From Streptomyces beigongshangae (lineage in GTDB: Bacteria > Actinomycetota > Actinomycetes > Streptomycetales > Streptomycetaceae), in assembly GCF_019710745.1 (NCBI RefSeq), contig NZ_JAHKJW010000029.1, positions 22,148 through 86,147 on the forward strand: a stretch of DNA of 64,000 bases, in the 5' to 3' direction. Both the position numbers and the translations under genes were made by a program. This document shows, piece by piece, positions 63,916 to 64,000 of this stretch; position 1 is the stretch's first letter; every line of letters starts with the position of its first letter. The notes below the pieces were generated by a model, which saw only the letters and a list, made by a program, of their open reading frames with translations, was not told where the DNA came from and did not search any database.

Positions 63916-64000
63916 TCAGCGCCGCCCGCCCGGTTCGCGGGGCGGCGGGGGCGGGAGGTCGTCCGGCGGGGGCGGCGGCCCGTCCTGCGAGGACCGGCGC
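63916..64000 (-). CDS. C-terminal end of a Pro-rich protein (partial)
   Basis: The minus strand has an open frame from the window edge to a stop at 63916-63918. The visible residues are RRSSQDGPPPPPDDLPPPPP then REPGGRR, a proline-rich tail of the kind seen on Streptomyces membrane or regulatory proteins. The gene body lies outside the window, so no function can be given. It is a frame without stops of only 28 codons in high-GC DNA, so the call rests on its composition and position. Confidence 0.45.
   Translation of the reverse strand, partial: RRSSQDGPPPPPDDLPPPPPREPGGRR

Overview
The window is about 64 kb of very GC-rich, actinobacterial chromosome and almost certainly comes from a Streptomyces. 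The support is the high GC, frequent GTG and some TTG starts, dense 4-bp stop/start overlaps, and many lineage-typical families (DUF397/Scr1-type regulators, Asp23/AmaP cluster, DUF3099, SGM_5486-like peptide, Gbn-like nucleoid protein). From memory, the gene order resembles the S. coelicolor SCO1808-SCO1859 neighbourhood; this was not checked by alignment. The content is mainly core chromosome. I see no phage, integrase, insertion sequence, rRNA, tRNA or CRISPR array.

Layout. (1) 1-17.8 kb, minus strand: a 12-gene cobalamin operon read from a cobalamin riboswitch (about 17570-17765) through cbiB, cobQ, cobN, a ChlI/ChlD-like chelatase ATPase, cobO, cobB, cobI, cobM, cobL, cbiG-cobJ, cbiX and cobC. 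It holds ring methylation, cobalt insertion, amidation, adenosylation and aminopropanol-arm steps. It has no cobH, cobF, cobK, cobG or nucleotide-loop genes, and it carries both an early-type (CbiX) and a late-type (CobN) cobalt chelatase. (2) 17.9-19.5 kb: a phosphate-transporter operon behind a PHO-box-like repeat. (3) 19.7-27.2 kb: class II aldolase, alpha/beta hydrolase, an unknown 493-residue protein, a VOC protein, an ABC-F ATPase preceded by an apparently leaderless 7-codon mini-gene, the Gbn-like protein behind a cluster of GATC sites, and an enoyl-CoA hydratase-like protein. (4) 27.2-30.6 kb: an envelope-stress cluster with two Asp23 proteins, AmaP and small membrane proteins. (5) 30.7-36 kb: an atypical SDR and GH15 glycosidase pair, a GlsB-type protein, SURF1, a zinc-ribbon protein and a DEDDh exonuclease with a BRCT-like tail.

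(6) 36.3-40.6 kb: a tightly coupled plus-strand operon of an acetoacetate-decarboxylase-like protein, an SDR and two paralogous amidohydrolases, the least explained metabolic unit here. (7) 40.6-45 kb: CopD-like membrane protein and two tandem secreted subtilases. (8) 45.4-47.5 kb: DUF485 plus acetate-type symporter behind a perfect GTGA-N6-TCAC Crp-like palindrome. (9) 47.6-54.5 kb: moaA, a small zinc-binding protein, DUF3099, a second GlsB-type protein, tyrS and the TldE/TldD protease pair. (10) 54.7-56.9 kb: a DUF397 / Scr1-type regulator / ATPase triad and a frameshifted small gene. (11) 57-64 kb: fabG-fabI of fatty-acid synthesis, a secreted protein, a FadR-type regulator divergent from an MFS transporter with a 38-residue companion, a SixA-like phosphatase, serB and the C-terminal end of one more gene.

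Recurrent themes are repeat-driven protein tails placed at gene junctions in the cobalamin operon, short 9-bp tandem repeats in intergenic gaps, long perfect GC-rich hairpins as terminators, and several leaderless or promoter-proximal regulatory signatures. All functions are assigned by reading motifs, family resemblance and context; no database search was run.
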